A stretch of DNA of 64,000 bases, taken from the NCBI GenBank assembly GCA_027488735.1, contig JAIYBB010000008.1:1-64000 (forward strand), read 5' to 3'. Numbering within the stretch: position 1 is the stretch's first letter; each line of letters begins with the position of its first letter. The notes under the pieces are model-generated. The model was given only the letters and a program-made list of their open reading frames with translations. It did no database searches and was not told the origin of the DNA. This DNA is from Comamonadaceae bacterium. GTDB taxonomy: Bacteria; Pseudomonadota; Gammaproteobacteria; Burkholderiales; Burkholderiaceae_C. Positions 61,705 to 64,000 of the stretch are shown here, one piece after another. Both the position numbers and the translations under genes were made by a program.

Positions 61705-63108
61705 ATGAATCCATCGGCCATCCCAGCAGATTCCAACGACGCCGGACAGGCTTTGTGGCAGTCCTGTATCGATTTACTGGCCCAAGAACTGCCAGAACAG
61801 CAATTCAACACATGGATCAAACCTCTGCACGCTTCGGTGTCGGACGATTTTTCCAAATTAACCCTTGTGGTGGTCAACCGCTTCAAACTGGACTGGATCC
61901 GCGCCCAATATGCCGTGCGTATCAGCGCTTTGTTGAGTCAGTTGTACGGGCAACCGATTCAGCTTGATTTCGCATTGGCTGCGAAAGCCGCGCCCAGTAA
62001 AAGTTTATTGGCGAGAGCTCCGGTAGATTCAGAAGATTTGAACAGCGGCTTGGCTTCCGCGCCGCCCGACACGACGCTCAATGTCTTCAAAAACCGGCTC
62101 AATAGCAGTCTGTGTTTTGACACCTTGGTCGAGGGAACAGCCAATCGCATGGCCCGTGCTGCCGCCATGCACGTGGCCAATGTGCCGGGGCAGTTGTACA
62201 ACCCGCTTTTCGTTTATGGCGGTGTCGGTCTTGGCAAAACCCATCTGATGCATGCTGTCGGCAACCAACTGTTGCAAAACAAACCTGACGCCAAAGTCCT
62301 GTACATACATGCCGAGCAATTTGTCTCTGATGTGGTCAAGGCCTACCAACGCAAAACCTTTGACGAATTCAAACACCACTACCACTCGCTCGATTTGTTA
62401 TTGATCGATGACGTTCAGTTTTTTGCCAACAAAGACCGCACGCAAGAAGAATTCTTCAACGCTTTTGAGGCTTTGCTGGCGAAAAAATCACACATTGTGA
62501 TGACCAGTGACACGTATCCCAAAGGATTGGCAGACATCCATGAACGTCTGGTGTCCCGCTTTGATTCAGGCTTGACCGTAGCCATTGAACCGCCAGAGCT
62601 TGAAATGCGTGTAGCGATATTGATCAATAAATCACGATCTGAAGGGGCTGAAATGCCCGAAGAAGTGGCATTTTTTGTAGCAAAAAATGTGAGATCAAAC
62701 GTGCGGGAATTAGAAGGTGCATTGCGTAAAATCTTGGCATATTCACGCTTTAATCAAAAAGAAGTGTCGATACAGCTCGCGCGCGATGCCTTGCGCGACC
62801 TGTTGTCAATTCAAAACCGTCAAATCTCCGTGGAAAACATTCAAAAAACAGTGGCTGACTATTACAAAATCAAGGTCGCTGACATGTATTCCAAGAAACG
62901 TCCCGCCTCGATCGCCAGACCGCGTCAAATCGCCATGTACTTGGCCAAAGAATTGACACAAAAAAGCCTGCCTGAAATCGGAGAATTGTTTGGTGGCCGT
63001 GACCACACCACGGTGCTGCATGCCGTGCGCAAAATTTCTGCCGAACGCCAAACAGTCAGCGAACTGAACCAACAACTGCATGTGCTCGAACAAACCCTCA
63101 AAGGCTGA
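61705..63108 (+). CDS. dnaA: Chromosomal replication initiator protein DnaA
   Basis: A 467-residue AAA+ initiator that binds DnaA boxes and unwinds the origin. Domain I ([20 protein letters not shown]) is followed by a linker, then AAA+ domain III with Walker [18 protein letters not shown] and Walker [11 protein letters not shown]. Domain IV has the DnaA-box helix-turn-helix ([40 protein letters not shown]). The length is slightly short of many relatives because domain II is short. ATG 61705 is chosen; GTG 61699 two codons upstream is an alternative. Followed by oriC and dnaN. Confidence 0.98.
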   Translation: MNPSAIPADSNDAGQALWQSCIDLLAQELPEQQFNTWIKPLHASVSDDFSKLTLVVVNRFKLDWIRAQYAVRISALLSQLYGQPIQLDFALAAKAAPSKSLLARAPVDSEDLNSGLASAPPDTTLNVFKNRLNSSLCFDTLVEGTANRMARAAAMHVANVPGQLYNPLFVYGGVGLGKTHLMHAVGNQLLQNKPDAKVLYIHAEQFVSDVVKAYQRKTFDEFKHHYHSLDLLLIDDVQFFANKDRTQEEFFNAFEALLAKKSHIVMTSDTYPKGLADIHERLVSRFDSGLTVAIEPPELEMRVAILINKSRSEGAEMPEEVAFFVAKNVRSNVRELEGALRKILAYSRFNQKEVSIQLARDALRDLLSIQNRQISVENIQKTVADYYKIKVADMYSKKRPASIARPRQIAMYLAKELTQKSLPEIGELFGGRDHTTVLHAVRKISAERQTVSELNQQLHVLEQTLKG

Positions 63109-63351
63109 ACCATGACAGATGCATTTTCAAACATTGTGGATAATTTTTTAATAACTACAAGGTTATCCACAGGCCGAGGAGTTTTTGCAAAGTTGTTCAT
63201 TTCCAGCTTGTGGTTTCCGTGCCGCTTGCAAACAGTGTTTGGCAGTCTCCAAGTGCTTGATATAAATGTGGAAAATAGGCTTGTCCACACCAACTGGCCT
63301 TGCTTATCTACTACTGCTATTGATTAATAAAGAATTTAAGAAGAGGATGAC
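63109..63351. other. Chromosomal origin of replication (oriC) between dnaA and dnaN
   Basis: A 243-bp non-coding stretch with two perfect DnaA boxes (TGTGGATAA, 63135-63143; TTATCCACA, 63163-63171) and two variants (TGTGGAAAA, 63267-63275; TTGTCCACA, 63281-63289), followed by an A+T-rich region (about 63300-63345) suitable for unwinding. The position between dnaA and dnaN is classical. Some boxes may belong instead to dnaA/dnaN promoters. Confidence 0.85.
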
Positions 63352-64000
63352 ATGATTGTCTTGAAAGCCACCCAAGCACAAATCGTTGCTTCGTTGCAAT
63401 CGGTTGCTGGTATCGTTGAACGTCGCCACACATTGCCGATATTGGCGAATGTGATGCTCAAGAAAACTGGTGAGTCAGTCGAATTGACCACCAGTGATTT
63501 AGAAATTCAAATCCGTACCGATGCGGCATTGGGCGGCGACAGCGGTAATTTCAGCACCACAGTGGGTGCACGCAAATTGATGGATATCTTGCGCTCCATG
63601 CCTGCGGACCAAACCGTCACGCTTGAGAGCAACCAAAACAAGCTGTTGCTCAAAAGCGGCAAAAGCCGTTTCACCTTGCAAACACTGCCTGCGGAAGATT
63701 TCCCGCTGGTTCAAGAGTCTGCCAATTTTGGTTCCGTGTTCAGCGTACCGCAACAGACCTTGAAAGCGCTGTTGCAGCAAGTGTCTTTTTCAATGGCTGT
63801 GCATGACATCCGCTACTACCTCAACGGCATTTTGTTTGTCGCTGAAGGCAAACAACTCAGTTTGGTGGCTACTGACGGCCACCGCTTGGCTTACACATCG
63901 GCGACGCTTGCTGTGGATGTGCCCAAGCAAGAGGTGATATTGCCGCGTAAAACGGTGCTTGAACTGTTGCGTTTACTCAGCGACAAAGAAGGCGATATCG
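63352..64000 (+). CDS. dnaN: DNA polymerase III beta subunit (sliding clamp), truncated by window edge
   Basis: The beta clamp that tethers DNA polymerase III to DNA. The frame starts MIVLKATQAQIVASLQSVAG after AGAGGA and runs open to the window end (216 residues). The first two clamp domains are visible: RRHTLPILANVMLK, TTSDLEIQIRT, then ATDGHRLAYTSATLAVD and VILPRKTVLELLRLL. The remaining about 150 residues lie outside. Downstream of oriC, as expected. Confidence 0.97.
   Translation, partial: MIVLKATQAQIVASLQSVAGIVERRHTLPILANVMLKKTGESVELTTSDLEIQIRTDAALGGDSGNFSTTVGARKLMDILRSMPADQTVTLESNQNKLLLKSGKSRFTLQTLPAEDFPLVQESANFGSVFSVPQQTLKALLQQVSFSMAVHDIRYYLNGILFVAEGKQLSLVATDGHRLAYTSATLAVDVPKQEVILPRKTVLELLRLLSDKEGDI

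Overview
The window is a piece of a betaproteobacterial chromosome, most likely Burkholderiales and probably Comamonadaceae (a freshwater Limnohabitans/Rhodoferax-type organism would fit; genus is inference). The evidence is the protein families and gene order: radA-MFS-ssb, metX-metW, a two-gene split metH, GTP-type PEP carboxykinase, kdsD-kdsC-lptC, lptD-surA-rsmA, and mnmE-yidC-yidD-rnpA-rpmH facing dnaA-dnaN. The right end carries the chromosomal origin. Nearly all of the window is housekeeping DNA. I see no prophage, integrase, transposase, plasmid module or CRISPR array.

Layout. 0-3 kb: the end of the atp operon (atpG partial, atpD, atpC). 3-5.6 kb: an NTF2-like protein, a YheT-type hydrolase, an unknown protein and a membrane-anchored cytochrome c. 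5.7 kb: tRNA-Arg(CCG). 5.9-11.4 kb: a leftward type I secretion operon (TolC-like, LapB-like ABC ATPase, HlyD-like adaptor, and a HTH/degenerate-receiver protein) without its substrate. 11.7-20 kb: pyrE and xth with overlapping divergent start codons, a BON lipoprotein, a YqjD/YqjE/small-protein envelope operon, an MBL hydrolase, an M48 protease, an AmpG-like permease and an OmpR/histidine kinase pair. Two copies of a dispersed palindromic repeat lie here. 20-25 kb: zinc-finger protein, ilvE, radA, MFS, ssb. 25-31 kb: an orphan LuxR-type regulator, a PQQ-type sugar dehydrogenase with a small cytochrome c, a tartrate/D-malate dehydrogenase and a ComM-like ATPase.

31-34 kb: glnK-amtB behind a clear sigma-54 promoter with two NtrC-like sites spaced three helical turns apart, then an ECF-like sigma factor overlapping an NrsF-like anti-sigma factor. 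34-40 kb: methionine synthase split into two genes with pgi between them on the other strand. The larger half is preceded by an S-adenosylhomocysteine (SAH) riboswitch. 40-50 kb: a 45-residue membrane peptide, pckG, an acyl-CoA synthetase, lptD-surA-rsmA and amgK-rsmE. 50-54.6 kb: metX-metW-hydrolase and a second ammonium transporter. The metX leader can form an H-type pseudoknot next to the ribosome-binding region, with a competing upstream arm, which looks like a methionine-pathway riboswitch. 54.8-64 kb: a glycine-rich RRM protein, lptC, kdsC, kdsD, mnmE, yidC, yidD, rnpA, rpmH, dnaA, oriC with DnaA boxes, and the start of dnaN.

Two themes tie the window together. Methionine/SAM metabolism is represented by metX, metW and both metH genes, with one recognisable and one candidate RNA switch. 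Several genes lack a Shine-Dalgarno sequence and instead carry a -10-like hexamer 6-11 bases before the ATG, which suggests leaderless or near-leaderless transcripts.
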